A DNA stretch of 64,000 bases. Origin: Roseimaritima sediminicola. GTDB taxonomy: Bacteria; Planctomycetota; Planctomycetia; Pirellulales; Pirellulaceae. The position numbers were made by a program, and so were the translations under genes. Positions 53,426 to 62,817 of the stretch are shown here, piece after piece (position 1 is the stretch's first letter; each line of letters starts with the position of its first letter). The stretch is taken from NCBI RefSeq assembly GCF_009618275.1, contig NZ_WIAD01000008.1:81675-145674 (forward strand), read 5' to 3'. Below the pieces are notes generated by a model. It did no database searches. It was not told where the DNA came from and saw nothing but the letters and a program-made list of their open reading frames with translations.

Positions 53426-54673
53426 GTGAGCCATTCTGAACCTATCAAATTAAAAGCTCCCGATCACGACACGCTGCAGTTGCCAGCGTCGCTGGCGAAG
53501 CTGGCCGTACCGCTGCTCGGTGGCGGTGTGCTCGTCCTGTTGGTCGGCTGGGCAATCGGGCTCGCCGCCGGCGAAGGCGTCCGCTATGCGATGCTGTCCT
53601 ACCTGTCGGCGCTGATGTTCTGCGTCACGATCAGTCTGGGGGCATTGTTCTTTGTGATCATCCAGCATCTGACCCGAGCCGGGTGGAGTGCCACGGTGCG
53701 GCGGACCAGCGAATTGTTGGCCAGCGCCATGCCGCTGCTGGCGATCATGTTCGTCCCGATCTTGATCGCGGTTTGGATCGGCGGCGAAACCATGTACGCC
53801 TGGCAGGGTGCGGAGTTCAACGCTCTGGAAGTCGCTCCGATCAAGCAGCTGTACCTGAACCCCGGCTTCTTCACGATCCGGGCCGTCTTCTGCTTTGCGT
53901 CCTGGATCCTGTTGGCTCGCTACTTCTGCGGAATGAGCCGGCGGCAGGACCAGACGGGTGAAGTCCAGTTGACGGAGAAGATGCAGTTCTGGAGCGGGCC
54001 GGCGGTGTTCCTGTTCAGTTTGACCTGTTCGATCGCGGCGTTTGACTGGATCATGTCGCTGGCCCCGATGTGGTTCAGCACGATGTTTGGGGTATACATC
54101 TTCGCCGGCTCGATCCTGGCCGCGTTGGCTGCGGGCACGGCCCTGGTCTACTGGTTTCAGGCCCAGGGCAAGCTCCGCGACGAAGTCACTGTCGAACACT
54201 ACCACGACCTGGGGAAATTGCTGTTCGGCTTTGTCGTGTTCTGGGCCTACATCAGCTTCAGCCAGTACCTGTTGATCTGGTACGCGAACATTCCCGAGGA
54301 GACCGAGTGGTTCTTCTATCGTCAGGCCAACGGCTGGAGCTGGGTGTCGATCATTCTGGTTCTGATGCACTGGTTGCTGCCCTTCCTGGCCCTGCTCAGC
54401 CGACCGCTGCGGCGTCGTCCGGGCTGGGTGTTCGGTTGGTCGGTGTACCTGCTGCTGATGCACTTTATCGACCTGTTTTGGGCGATCATGCCGCAGGCCT
54501 CCCACGCCATGGGACCGACCGGCGGCGGACTGGGGATTGTCAGCGTGATCCTGTGCGGGGTGGGGATGTCTGCCCTGTACCTCGGAGCGGTCTTCAAGCT
54601 GGCGGCCGATGTGCCGTTGATTCCCGTGCGTGACCCGCGTCTGATCGAATCCCTCGCCTTCGAAAACGTTTAG
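53426..54673 (+). CDS. actF: Alternative complex III subunit ActF, membrane protein
   Basis: A 415-residue polytopic membrane subunit, the structural partner of ActC in the complex. About ten helices are visible: LAVPLLGGGVLVLLVGWAI, YLSALMFCVTISLGALFFVI, LLAIMFVPILIAVWIGG, FLFSLTCSIAAFDWIMSLAP, FVVFWAYISFSQYLLIWYAN and others. FDWIMSL, YISFSQYLLIWYANIPEET and HWLLPFL are ActF-family segments. The start is GTG 53426, 45 bp after the ActDE fusion. No cofactor motif is expected. Confidence 0.93.
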   Translation: MSHSEPIKLKAPDHDTLQLPASLAKLAVPLLGGGVLVLLVGWAIGLAAGEGVRYAMLSYLSALMFCVTISLGALFFVIIQHLTRAGWSATVRRTSELLASAMPLLAIMFVPILIAVWIGGETMYAWQGAEFNALEVAPIKQLYLNPGFFTIRAVFCFASWILLARYFCGMSRRQDQTGEVQLTEKMQFWSGPAVFLFSLTCSIAAFDWIMSLAPMWFSTMFGVYIFAGSILAALAAGTALVYWFQAQGKLRDEVTVEHYHDLGKLLFGFVVFWAYISFSQYLLIWYANIPEETEWFFYRQANGWSWVSIILVLMHWLLPFLALLSRPLRRRPGWVFGWSVYLLLMHFIDLFWAIMPQASHAMGPTGGGLGIVSVILCGVGMSALYLGAVFKLAADVPLIPVRDPRLIESLAFENV

Positions 54674-54691
54674 CCCCAGTCAGGAAATACG

Positions 54692-55021
54692 ATGGCTAGC
54701 TACGACGATCTCAATAACCGACAGCTCTTCACGGTCGCGATCATCTCGGCCGCGCTGACGTTCATCACCATCCTGGCCTGTCAGGTGGTCTACTATGCCT
54801 TAGCGGAACGTCAGGAAGAACATAAATTACGACAAGGACGTTTCTTTCAAGGCAATCGCGTGCTCAGCACGCAAAGCGATACGCTGAATCACTACGGCAT
54901 CAACGAGGAAACCGGCCAGGTGCAGGTCCCCGTCGACGTGGTGATGACGCGGATGGTGGAAGAGGCTCAAAATGAATCCGAACAAGATAACTCGACCGCG
55001 GCGGACCCCAGTGAGACCTAG
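54692..55021 (+). CDS. Small single-helix membrane protein in the act-cox operon
   Basis: A 109-residue protein without a recognised family. One hydrophobic helix (LFTVAIISAALTFITILACQVVYYAL) near the N-terminus is followed by a charged periplasmic or cytoplasmic tail (ERQEEHKLRQGRFFQGNR ...) and an acidic end. AGGA lies about 9 bp before ATG 54692. It begins 18 bp after actF and its last 50 bp overlap the start of sco, so translation is coupled. By position it may be an accessory subunit of the complex or an assembly factor. That is inference, because I see no family hallmark. Confidence 0.72.
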   Translation: MASYDDLNNRQLFTVAIISAALTFITILACQVVYYALAERQEEHKLRQGRFFQGNRVLSTQSDTLNHYGINEETGQVQVPVDVVMTRMVEEAQNESEQDNSTAADPSET

Positions 55022-55940
55022 CGTTTTTCGGCCCCTGTGCGGTGCACCCGTCGGGCTGGTGGCTTGGATGTTGGCCGTCGGAGGGTCGCTGGTTGGGGGT
55101 TCCGCCGTGTGGGCGCAACCCGATACCGGTGTGCAGCTGAACGAAGGCATTCCGGCCCAGGCCGAAGGCGTCACGGTCGACCAGCACCTGGGCACCCGCT
55201 TGCCGCTGGACGAGCAGGTCGTCGATTCCTCGGGGCACACCGTAACGCTGGAACACTACTTCGACGGCCAGCGGCCGGTCATCGTGACGTTGAACTACAG
55301 CGATTGCCCAATGCTGTGCAGTGTCCAGCTCAATGCACTGTCGCGAACATTGAACGAGATGGATCTGGATCTGGGCAACGACTTCCGCGTCCTGACCGTC
55401 AGCATCGACCCCAACGAAAAACCCGAGCGAAGTCGCGAAACCCAGCAGTTATACGTCGACCAGGTCCCCGACCAACCCCGCGCTGGCGAGGCGTGGCATT
55501 TCGCCACGGCCAGCGAATCGACGATTGAAAAACTGACCGATGCGTTAGGATTTAGGTATCGCTTCGACAAGATCACCAAAGAGTACAACCACCCGGCGAT
55601 GTTGGCTTTTGTCTCGCCCGAGGGGGTCATCACCAGCTATTCGCTGCGGGTGGACTTTCCGGTCGAAGACATGAAGCGGTCCCTGATCGCGGCCGGAGAC
55701 GGCACGATCGGCTCGCCGGTCGACAGGATCATCATGTGGTGTTTGAGTTACGACCCCGATCGTGGACGTTACGTCGCCGTAGCTTGGAAACTGATGCGGC
55801 TGGGCGGTGCGTTGACCGTAGCGGTCATCCTGCTGGGCCTGACACCCTACTGGATCGGCAAACGTCGGAAGTCTCTGACGGGTGCCGAAGCGAACGAAGA
55901 TCAAGAAACTTCCGCCACTGATGGCGGTGCGGACGAATAA
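54972..55940 (+). CDS. SCO1/SenC-type copper chaperone
   Basis: Thioredoxin-fold protein that delivers copper to the CuA site of cytochrome oxidase. The 322 residues have a hydrophobic signal/anchor (VGLVAWMLAVGGSLVGGSAVWA), then the Sco core with the copper-binding CxxxC motif CPMLC (in LNYSDCPMLCSVQ), the VSIDPNEKPERS strand-turn and the conserved His in YNHPAMLAFVSPEG. A C-terminal membrane helix (LTVAVILLGLTPYWIG) is unusual relative to minimal Sco proteins but common in SenC relatives of this cluster type. The gene starts inside the preceding one and is followed 6 bp later by coxB, fitting a CuA assembly role. Confidence 0.92.
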   Translation: MNPNKITRPRRTPVRPSVFRPLCGAPVGLVAWMLAVGGSLVGGSAVWAQPDTGVQLNEGIPAQAEGVTVDQHLGTRLPLDEQVVDSSGHTVTLEHYFDGQRPVIVTLNYSDCPMLCSVQLNALSRTLNEMDLDLGNDFRVLTVSIDPNEKPERSRETQQLYVDQVPDQPRAGEAWHFATASESTIEKLTDALGFRYRFDKITKEYNHPAMLAFVSPEGVITSYSLRVDFPVEDMKRSLIAAGDGTIGSPVDRIIMWCLSYDPDRGRYVAVAWKLMRLGGALTVAVILLGLTPYWIGKRRKSLTGAEANEDQETSATDGGADE

Positions 55941-55946
55941 GGTTTA

Positions 55947-57143
55947 ATGGCAATGTTTGATGGATTGTTTCTCCGCGGTTCGCATCTGTTGGCGGACACC
56001 GCGCATCACCTGTGGTTCCCCGAGCAAGCCTCGACCTATGCGGCCGAGAGCGATGGGACGTACAGCATGATCCTCTGGATCTCGCTGGCGTTCTTCATCC
56101 CGCTGGCGATCCTGATGGTTTACTTTCCGATCAAGTACTACCAACGCAAAGGCGGCAAGGCGACCAGCCGGGTCACGCACCATAACGTCCTGGAAGTCAC
56201 CTGGACGATCGTGCCCTGTATCTTTCTGGTCATCATGTTTGTCCGCGGCAGTTGGGGTTACCTGGACATGGCCACCCCGCCCGAAGGCGCCAAACAGGTC
56301 GACTTGACCGCCTTCAAATGGGGCTGGTCGATGAACTACGGCAAGGGAGCAATCCACCCGGAGCTGCACGTCGTGTTGAACCAGCCGACCAAAGTGGTGA
56401 TGCGCTCGACCGACGTGCTGCACTCGTTCTTCATACCCGCCTTCCGGCTGAAGCAGGACGTGGTTCCCGGCCGCTACATCACGGCATGGTTCCAAGCCAC
56501 CACGCCGACCCCCAAGGTCAGTCAAGAGGAATACGAAGCCGCCTTGGCAGCTCATGAAGAGAGCGGCGACGAGGTCTGGGACTACGACCGTTACCAGATG
56601 ACGCCCGATGGGTATCGCTACTTCGACCTGTTTTGCGCCGAGTACTGCGGCCGCGACCACTCGGCGATGCAGAGTTACGTGGTCGTCCACGAAACCCAGG
56701 AGAGCTGGGACGAATGGATTCGCAAGATCAGCAGCCGTGGCGAGACGCCGTTGGCCGAGTACGGCGAGAAACTGTACCAGTTGCGTAACTGCATCGGCTG
56801 TCACAGCAACGAACCCAACAATATCCTGGTCGGCCCGACCTTCCATAACCTCTACGGCTACGAGCGGCAGATGGCCGACGGCGAGACGGTTCTGGCCGAT
56901 GAACAGTACATTCGCGAATCAATTCTGGACCCCAAAGCCAAGGTCGTCATGGGCTTTCAGCCTCAGATGCCCAGCTTCAAAGGTCAATTAAGCGATGACG
57001 ATATCGCGTCGCTGATCGCGTACATGAAAACCCTCAGCGATCGTGGCGAGACGGCCAGCGAAGCGGCTTTGGATGACGATGCCGCGGCGGCCGACGACGC
57101 AGACGCCGCGGCGGCACAGCCCGTCGAAGCGATCGCGAACTAG
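55947..57143 (+). CDS. coxB: Cytochrome c oxidase subunit II with fused cytochrome c (caa3 type)
   Basis: Subunit II of a caa3-type haem-copper oxidase, taking electrons from ActDE or soluble cytochrome c. The 398 residues have two N-terminal helices (SMILWISLAFFIPLAILMV; VTWTIVPCIFLVIMFV), a cupredoxin domain with the CuA ligands in CAEYCGRDHSAM (Cys230, Cys234), and a C-terminal cytochrome c domain with CIGCH (Cys282) and a Met in FQPQMPSF. An Ala/Asp-rich tail follows. ATG 55947 comes 6 bp after sco. The fused cytochrome c matches coupling to alternative complex III, seen in other bacteria with this gene order. Confidence 0.95.
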   Translation: MAMFDGLFLRGSHLLADTAHHLWFPEQASTYAAESDGTYSMILWISLAFFIPLAILMVYFPIKYYQRKGGKATSRVTHHNVLEVTWTIVPCIFLVIMFVRGSWGYLDMATPPEGAKQVDLTAFKWGWSMNYGKGAIHPELHVVLNQPTKVVMRSTDVLHSFFIPAFRLKQDVVPGRYITAWFQATTPTPKVSQEEYEAALAAHEESGDEVWDYDRYQMTPDGYRYFDLFCAEYCGRDHSAMQSYVVVHETQESWDEWIRKISSRGETPLAEYGEKLYQLRNCIGCHSNEPNNILVGPTFHNLYGYERQMADGETVLADEQYIRESILDPKAKVVMGFQPQMPSFKGQLSDDDIASLIAYMKTLSDRGETASEAALDDDAAAADDADAAAAQPVEAIAN

Positions 57144-57185
57144 CAACAATACACTTTTTAGAAAACGTAGGTGGGAGCCCAAACG

Positions 57186-58922
57186 ATGACCACAGGTGCA
57201 GCAACCGCGCCCGGCGGCGTTCGTGATGCCGGTTTCGTTTCCGATAACGAAAACTATTTGAAAAACAGCAGCGGTGTGCTCAGCTGGATGTTCACGCTCG
57301 ATCACAAGCGGATCGGGATCATGTATCTGGTGGGCATTCTGACGTCCTTCCTGGGCGGCGGTCTGCTGGCGATGGTGATTCGATATCACCTGATGGCCCC
57401 CGGTGGCGCGACCACTATCTCCAACGATGCGTACAACCAATTGTTCACCCTGCACGGGGCGATCATGGTGTTTTTATTCATCATCCCCAGTATCCCCGCA
57501 GCCCTTGGTAACTTCCTGGTGCCGGTGATGCTCGGCGCCAAGGATGTCGCCTTTCCGCGGCTGAACCTCAGCAGTTTCTATCTGTGGGTTGGCGGAGCGA
57601 TCTTCTTCGTCGGCGCCCTGTTGATGAACGGGTTGGATACCGGTTGGACGTTCTACACGCCCTACAGCACGTCGACCGATACGTCGGTGGTGATGGCCAC
57701 GTTTGGCGCCTTCATCCTGGGCTTCAGCTCGATTTTCACCGGTTTGAATTTCATCGTCACCATCAACACCATGCGTCCGCCGGGCATGACCTGGTTCCGG
57801 ATGCCGCTGTTCTTGTGGGCGACCTACGCGACCAGCATCATTCAGGTTCTGGCCACGCCCGTTCTGGGCATCACGCTGTTGCTGTTGATCGCCGAGAACG
57901 TCATGCACATCGGGATCTTCGACCCCGAATTCAACGGCGACCCGGTCACCTACCAACACTTTTTCTGGTTCTACAGCCATCCGGCTGTGTACATCATGAT
58001 TTTGCCGGCCTTCGGGATTATCAGCGAATTGATCAGCGTGCACAGCCACAAGGGCATCTTCGGGTACCGCTTCATCGCCTACTCGTCGATCGCCTTGGCC
58101 CTGCTCAGTTTCCTGGTCTGGGGCCATCACATGTTCACCAGCGGGATGAGCAGTGTGACGGTCGTGATCTTCAGTGCGTTGACGTTCACCGTCTCGGTGC
58201 CCTCGGCGATCAAAGTGTTCAACTGGGTGGCCACGATGTACAAGGGAGCGATCAGCCTGACGACGCCGATGTGCTACGCCCTGGCCTTCCTGTTCCTGTT
58301 CACCATCGGTGGTCTGACCGGATTGTTCCTGGGAACGATCAGCACCGACCTGCACCTGCACGACACGTACTTCGTGGTGGCTCACTTCCACTATGTGATG
58401 ATGGGCGGGACCGTGGTGTCGTTTGTCGGTGGTCTGTTCCACTGGTGGCCGAAGATGACCGGCAAGATGTTCAACGAAGCCGGCGGACGGATCTCCGCAC
58501 TGATCGTGTTCGTCGGCTTTAACCTGACGTTCCTGCCCCAGTTCCTGCTGGGTAACCAGGGCATGCCGCGTCGCTATGCAACCTACGACCCCGAGTTTCA
58601 GTGGTTGCATCAGTTGTCCAGCATCGGTGCCTTCACGCTGGGCATCGGGTTGTTGGTCGCGGGACTGGTCCTGTTGCATTCGCTGTACGCCGGACGCCAG
58701 GCTCCGGCCAACCCTTGGGGCGGAGCCACGCTGGAGTGGCACTGCACCAGCCCACCGCCGTTCTACAACTTCAAGCACGCCCCGGTCGTGGGCGACCCCT
58801 ACGAATTTGCGAACGTGCACTACGACGAGGCCACGGACAACTACGTGTTCACCGAACTGCCGCGAACGCTCGTCCCGGAGGAACCGGTCAAGACTCCGAC
58901 GCCTGCCGGCGGACAATCCTAG
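57186..58922 (+). CDS. coxA: Cytochrome c oxidase subunit I
   Basis: Catalytic membrane subunit holding haem a, haem a3 and CuB. The 578 residues form about twelve helices. Ligands are visible: His in [10 protein letters not shown] (low-spin haem), the cross-linked His-Tyr pair in [16 protein letters not shown], the CuB His pair in WGHHMFTSG, and [12 protein letters not shown] (haem a3 and haem a). [21 protein letters not shown] is also conserved. The HPAVY motif and the K-channel region put it among A-type oxidases. ATG 57186 has GGTGGGAG about 8 bp upstream, preferred over GTG 57171. It lies 42 bp after coxB. Confidence 0.97.
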   Translation: MTTGAATAPGGVRDAGFVSDNENYLKNSSGVLSWMFTLDHKRIGIMYLVGILTSFLGGGLLAMVIRYHLMAPGGATTISNDAYNQLFTLHGAIMVFLFIIPSIPAALGNFLVPVMLGAKDVAFPRLNLSSFYLWVGGAIFFVGALLMNGLDTGWTFYTPYSTSTDTSVVMATFGAFILGFSSIFTGLNFIVTINTMRPPGMTWFRMPLFLWATYATSIIQVLATPVLGITLLLLIAENVMHIGIFDPEFNGDPVTYQHFFWFYSHPAVYIMILPAFGIISELISVHSHKGIFGYRFIAYSSIALALLSFLVWGHHMFTSGMSSVTVVIFSALTFTVSVPSAIKVFNWVATMYKGAISLTTPMCYALAFLFLFTIGGLTGLFLGTISTDLHLHDTYFVVAHFHYVMMGGTVVSFVGGLFHWWPKMTGKMFNEAGGRISALIVFVGFNLTFLPQFLLGNQGMPRRYATYDPEFQWLHQLSSIGAFTLGIGLLVAGLVLLHSLYAGRQAPANPWGGATLEWHCTSPPPFYNFKHAPVVGDPYEFANVHYDEATDNYVFTELPRTLVPEEPVKTPTPAGGQS

Positions 58923-59014
58923 TTCGCGCCGGCGGCGGCCAGATCTAACCGGCGGACCGCTACCTCGCTTGTTCTCCTACCCTTTCAACGTCATCCACAC
59001 AAAGCAGCCAGCCA

Positions 59015-60223
59015 ATGGCAAACACAGCATTACAGGCTGACCCGAGTCACGACGACGCCGGGCACCACGACGATCACGAGCACCACGAGAACCTCGCCCA
59101 CCACTTCGACACCTACGAACAACAGTTCGATGCGGGCAAGTTGGGGATCTGGGTGTTCCTGGTTACCGAAGTGTTGTTCTTCGGTGGGTTGTTCTGCGCC
59201 TACGCCCTGTACCGCAACCTGCGTCCGGACGTTTTTGCCGGCAGCAGTGAGTTCCTGAATACCAAGCTCGGTGCGATCAACACCGGCGTGCTGCTGTTCA
59301 GTTCGCTGACCATGGCCTGGGGCGTTCGCTGTGCCCAGCTTCGCCAACACAAGATGCTGGCTGGAATGCTGGCGGCGACGCTGTCCTGTGCTGCGATCTT
59401 CTTGGGAGTCAAGGCGATCGAGTACTCTCACAAGTGGAGTATGGGACTGTTGCCGGCGGGACTGTACACCTATGATCCGGCGAATCCCCACCCCGCGGGC
59501 GGCCCCAATTACCTGCTCTGGATCTGCGCTCCGTTCGCGATCGGGCTGCTGTTCGTCGTGGGTTGGTTGATCATCGCCAAGATCAAAAAGGACGAGTTCA
59601 AAGTCCGCGTGCTGATGCCGCTGACCGTGGTCTTCGCCTGTTTCTTCGTCGGCGTCCAGTTGGGTACGATCCTGGAATCCGGTGGTGAAGGAGAACACGC
59701 CGCCGGCGACGATCATCACGTGGTTGCCGGCGCGGACGGCCACGCAGAACACGGCGACGATCACGCCGAGGGACGTGCCGATGAGCACCTCGAAGACCTC
59801 GATCAACCGAACAACCTGGCGATTGAGAAAGCCGATTTGGCCGGCCTGGAAGTCCTGGCGCAAGACCAGAGCAATCCCGGGGCGCGTGACACCCTCGAGG
59901 CGCTGAAGCGACAGGAAGCGGTCGCCAGCGGATCGGTCTTGCAGGGCGATCAGCGTCCGGTCGAGAGTCCCACCGAGAAACGGGTTACCGCCACGCCGAA
60001 ACAGGCCGGAGTCTTCTTCAGTATCTATTACTGCATGACGGGCGTTCACGCGATCCACATCCTGGCTGGTATGGGCGTGATGATCTGGTTGTTGGTGCGG
60101 GCCACCCGTGCCGAATTCAACGAAAATTATTTCGGACCGATCGACTACGTGGGCTTGTACTGGCACTTGGTCGACCTGATTTGGATTTATCTTTTCCCTC
60201 TGTTGTATCTGATTGGCAAGTAA
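59015..60223 (+). CDS. coxC: Cytochrome c oxidase subunit III with a large insertion
   Basis: Subunit III of the oxidase, 402 residues rather than the usual 200-260. The N-terminus is His/Asp-rich (HDDAGHHDDHEHHENLAHH). The helices GIWVFLVTEVLFFGGLFCAY, GVLLFSSLTMAWGVR and LAATLSCAAIFLGVKAIEY are normal. After EYSHKW comes an insert of about 185 residues (about 141-327) with two extra hydrophobic segments (LLWICAPFAIGLLFVVGWLII; VFACFFVGVQLGTIL) and a hydrophilic His/Asp/Glu-rich stretch. The family sequence then resumes with FFSIYYCMTGVHAIHILAG and YVGLYWHLVDLIWIYLFPLLY. The frame is intact. It begins 92 bp after coxA. Confidence 0.92.
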   Translation: MANTALQADPSHDDAGHHDDHEHHENLAHHFDTYEQQFDAGKLGIWVFLVTEVLFFGGLFCAYALYRNLRPDVFAGSSEFLNTKLGAINTGVLLFSSLTMAWGVRCAQLRQHKMLAGMLAATLSCAAIFLGVKAIEYSHKWSMGLLPAGLYTYDPANPHPAGGPNYLLWICAPFAIGLLFVVGWLIIAKIKKDEFKVRVLMPLTVVFACFFVGVQLGTILESGGEGEHAAGDDHHVVAGADGHAEHGDDHAEGRADEHLEDLDQPNNLAIEKADLAGLEVLAQDQSNPGARDTLEALKRQEAVASGSVLQGDQRPVESPTEKRVTATPKQAGVFFSIYYCMTGVHAIHILAGMGVMIWLLVRATRAEFNENYFGPIDYVGLYWHLVDLIWIYLFPLLYLIGK

Positions 60224-60227
60224 ATCG

Positions 60228-60608
60228 ATGAGTGACCATTCTGACCACGGCTTCGCCCACCCGCAGTCGATCACGACGCTGTTAACGGTGTTTGCCGCCC
60301 TTGTCTTTCTGACGATCGTTACGGTCGTGCAGGCCAGTTTTCACCTGGGCAATTGGGAGATCTGGATCGCGCTGTTTATCGCGAGCTTGAAAGCCGCTTT
60401 GGTGCTGTACTTCTTCATGCACTTGGGGCATGAGAAACCCTTTAACATCCTGGTTTTCTTTTCGACGTTGTTCTTCCTGGCTCTGTTTCTGGGCGGCACG
60501 TTGTCCGACCGCAACGCCTACCGAAATCAGTTGGAGCCGGATATCGACGAACCCTATCGTTCCGAAGCCCCGGCCGAAGCGGCCGAGACCGCAGCCGCGA
60601 TGGAGTAG
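60228..60608 (+). CDS. coxD: Cytochrome c oxidase subunit IV (prokaryotic type)
   Basis: A 126-residue small membrane subunit. Three helices are visible: ITTLLTVFAALVFLTIVTV, WEIWIALFIASLKAALVLYFFMHL and PFNILVFFSTLFFLALFLGG, with the family motif KAALVLYFFMHL. An acidic tail (PAEAAETAAAME) follows. It starts 4 bp after coxC and ends just before a strong hairpin terminator, closing the operon. ATG 60228 is preferred to the in-frame TTG 60213, which overlaps coxC. Confidence 0.9.
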   Translation: MSDHSDHGFAHPQSITTLLTVFAALVFLTIVTVVQASFHLGNWEIWIALFIASLKAALVLYFFMHLGHEKPFNILVFFSTLFFLALFLGGTLSDRNAYRNQLEPDIDEPYRSEAPAEAAETAAAME

Positions 60609-60642
60609 CCAAGACGTTCGGAACCACGGACCCCGCTTAGGA

Positions 60643-60688
60643 CCCCGGACCGGTCACACTCACCTGTGACCGGTCCGGGGTTCTTTCT
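60643..60688 (+). terminator. Rho-independent terminator of the act-cox operon
   Basis: CCCCGGACCGGTCAC (60643-60657) and GTGACCGGTCCGGGG (60666-60680) form a perfect 15-bp stem with an 8-nt loop, followed by TTCTTTCT. It stands 34 bp after the coxD stop and is the clearest intrinsic terminator in the window. Confidence 0.93.
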
Positions 60689-60821
60689 GTTTGGGGGGTG
60701 TAACGTTCGGTAACAATGCTAGTGCGGCGGGTGATGCGACCGGCCGGAATTTGGTTTAATAGTGCTGGGCCCTGTACGGCCCAGCGAATGCTTTCTGGAA
60801 ACCAATTAAGGACAAAAGGGT

Positions 60822-62564
60822 ATGAAACGCAGCATCTTCTTTTCTGCCGTGACCTGTGCGGCGCTCGCCGTCGCGGCCGGCTTCGGTGGCCCGATGCAGA
60901 CCGCTTTTGCGCAGTCTGATCCTGCGCAAATCGATTCGGCGCAGGTGCCGCCGCTGGACTCCAGCGAAGCCGCTTCACAGCCCGTGGCGGTCGTCTCGCT
61001 CTCGGGCGTGGCCGGTCTGGGTAACGCGGCGGTGTACCTTTCGGAGGCCGCCGGCCAACCGGCGACCGGAGGGATGTTCGCGACCATGGCGCGGGGCTTT
61101 ACGACCGGCATCGATCCGAATCGCCCGATCGGTTTGATCCTGAACATGAAAGACGGCGCCCCGGCACCGCTGCTGTTCGTCCCCTCGCAGGACATCAAGG
61201 TGTTTCTGCGACGGATGGAAGGTCAACTCGGCCCGGCCGAAGAACTGGAAGACGACCCGAATACCCTGGTCATCGCGGCCGGTGCCAGTTTGCTGTACAT
61301 CAAACAGGCTGGTGACTGGGCCTTTGCCGCACAGGACCGCGAAGCGCTCAGCGACCTACCGGCCGACCCGCTGAAAATGCTCGGTGGGCTGCACGAGACC
61401 TACGACATCGCAGCGCGGCTGAATGTCCAGCGCGTTCCGGCCGCCCAACGTGAAATGCTGATCGCAGCTCTGAAACAAGGTTTCCAAGAAGGGATGGCTC
61501 GCCAAGCCGCCGCGGCCGGCGGCGATGACGAGGCGGCCAACGAGGCCCGACGTGTGGCCGAAGCCAGCATCGCCCAGCTGGAACGTGAGATCCAAAACAC
61601 CGAATCGCTGATGTTCGGTTTCGCCGCCGACCGCGAACGTGAACGCGCCTTTATCGATGTCGTTGCCACCGCCGTCGAAGGCAGCGATACGGCCGACATC
61701 TACGAGAACACGTTCGCGCTGCCCAGCAAGTTCGCCTCGGTGATTCGCCCCGAAGCCGCCGCCTACTACCACGCCTCGGCATCGGTCAGCCCCAAAGCAG
61801 TCCAGCGGATGCGGGACTCGATCGACCAGTCGATGCAGACCTACCTGCGACAACTGGACCGCTTGGAGGAATTGAACGAAGCCCAGAAAGAGGAACTGAC
61901 CGGCTTCCTCCGCAGATTTGTCGAGCTGGCGATCGATACGGTCAGCGAAGGCAAGGTCGACGTCGGCGCCCAGCTGGACCTGGGTGATTCCGGCCCCAAG
62001 ATGTTTGGTGGAGCGTTCGTTTCCGACGGCTCCGACGTGGCGGACCTGCTGAAAGGCTTGGCCGAAAAACTGCAGGGCGATCCGCAAATGCCCACGTTCT
62101 CCTTCGACGAAGGCAAGTATCAGGAGATCACCCTGCACACGGTGACGGTAAAGATCGCCGACAAAGAAGTCGCGGAAGTTCTGGGCGACGAGCTGACAAT
62201 CAAACTCGGCACCGGCCCCGACGCCGTGTACTTTGCCGCCGGCAGCGAAGCGGAAGCGACGCTGAAACAGTTGATCGACTCCGGCGCCGAAGATCCGGCG
62301 GGAGCCCAGCGGCCGCTGGGACAGTTCTACATGTCGCTGACCCCCTTCGCTCGGATGGTCGAGCGGGTTGCGCCGGGCGAAATTGTTTCGGCCGTCCTGC
62401 AAGCGGCCGAGAACAGCGACCAAACCGACCGCGTTCTGGTCGTCACCAGCAAGGTGCCTCGCGGACAGGCGTTCCGTCTGATCATCGGCGAAGGCATCTT
62501 CCGCGCCGCCGGAGCCGGTGCGGCAGCCGCCGGCCAAGCTCAACCAGCCGGCGCCGAATTTTAA
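60822..62564 (+). CDS. Secreted protein of unknown function
   Basis: A 580-residue protein with a clear signal peptide (MKRSIFFSAVTCAALAVAAG, cleavage likely near AFA-QS). I do not recognise the family. The mature part alternates beta-like stretches (PVAVVSLSGVAGLGN, PIGLILNMKDGAPAPLLFVP, TLVIAAGASLLYIK) with a helical, charged middle (AEASIAQLEREIQNTESLMF; LRQLDRLEELNEAQKEELT). The C-terminus is Ala/Gly-rich (GAGAAAAGQAQPAGAEF). This layout resembles hypothetical planctomycete proteins I have seen, but no activity is known to me. It stands alone between the act-cox terminator and a repeat array; a promoter is likely in 60690-60821. Confidence 0.82.
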   Translation: MKRSIFFSAVTCAALAVAAGFGGPMQTAFAQSDPAQIDSAQVPPLDSSEAASQPVAVVSLSGVAGLGNAAVYLSEAAGQPATGGMFATMARGFTTGIDPNRPIGLILNMKDGAPAPLLFVPSQDIKVFLRRMEGQLGPAEELEDDPNTLVIAAGASLLYIKQAGDWAFAAQDREALSDLPADPLKMLGGLHETYDIAARLNVQRVPAAQREMLIAALKQGFQEGMARQAAAAGGDDEAANEARRVAEASIAQLEREIQNTESLMFGFAADRERERAFIDVVATAVEGSDTADIYENTFALPSKFASVIRPEAAAYYHASASVSPKAVQRMRDSIDQSMQTYLRQLDRLEELNEAQKEELTGFLRRFVELAIDTVSEGKVDVGAQLDLGDSGPKMFGGAFVSDGSDVADLLKGLAEKLQGDPQMPTFSFDEGKYQEITLHTVTVKIADKEVAEVLGDELTIKLGTGPDAVYFAAGSEAEATLKQLIDSGAEDPAGAQRPLGQFYMSLTPFARMVERVAPGEIVSAVLQAAENSDQTDRVLVVTSKVPRGQAFRLIIGEGIFRAAGAGAAAAGQAQPAGAEF

Positions 62565-62570
62565 CCCGCG

Positions 62571-62780
62571 GCATAGGCTCCCCAGCCTGTGAACAGTGGC
62601 ATAGGCTCCCCAGCCTGTGAACAGTGGCATAGGCTTCCAGCCTGTGAGCAGTGGCATAGGCTTCCAGCCTGTGAGCAGTGGCATAGGCTTCCAGCCTGTG
62701 AACAGTGGCATAGGCTTCCAGCCTGTGAACAGTGGCATAGGCTTCCAGCCTGTGAACAGTGGCATAGGCTTCCAGCCTGG
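62571..62780. repeat. 27/28-bp tandem repeat array, eight units
   Basis: Eight units of the cataggcttccagcctg family starting at 62571, 62599, 62627, 62654, 62681, 62708, 62735 and 62762. The first two have tccccagc for ttccagc and are 28 bp apart; the rest are 27 bp apart. Because 27 is nine codons, six units are translated in frame as GIGFQPVSS/NS directly upstream of hemH. Confidence 0.95.
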
Positions 62781-62817
62781 GAGCCTACCTGCTCTCGGCT
62801 GGGACAGCCGAGCTACT

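Noticed and set aside
62571..62780. A CRISPR array
   Set aside because: The repeat units are directly joined with no unique spacers, and no cas genes are present.
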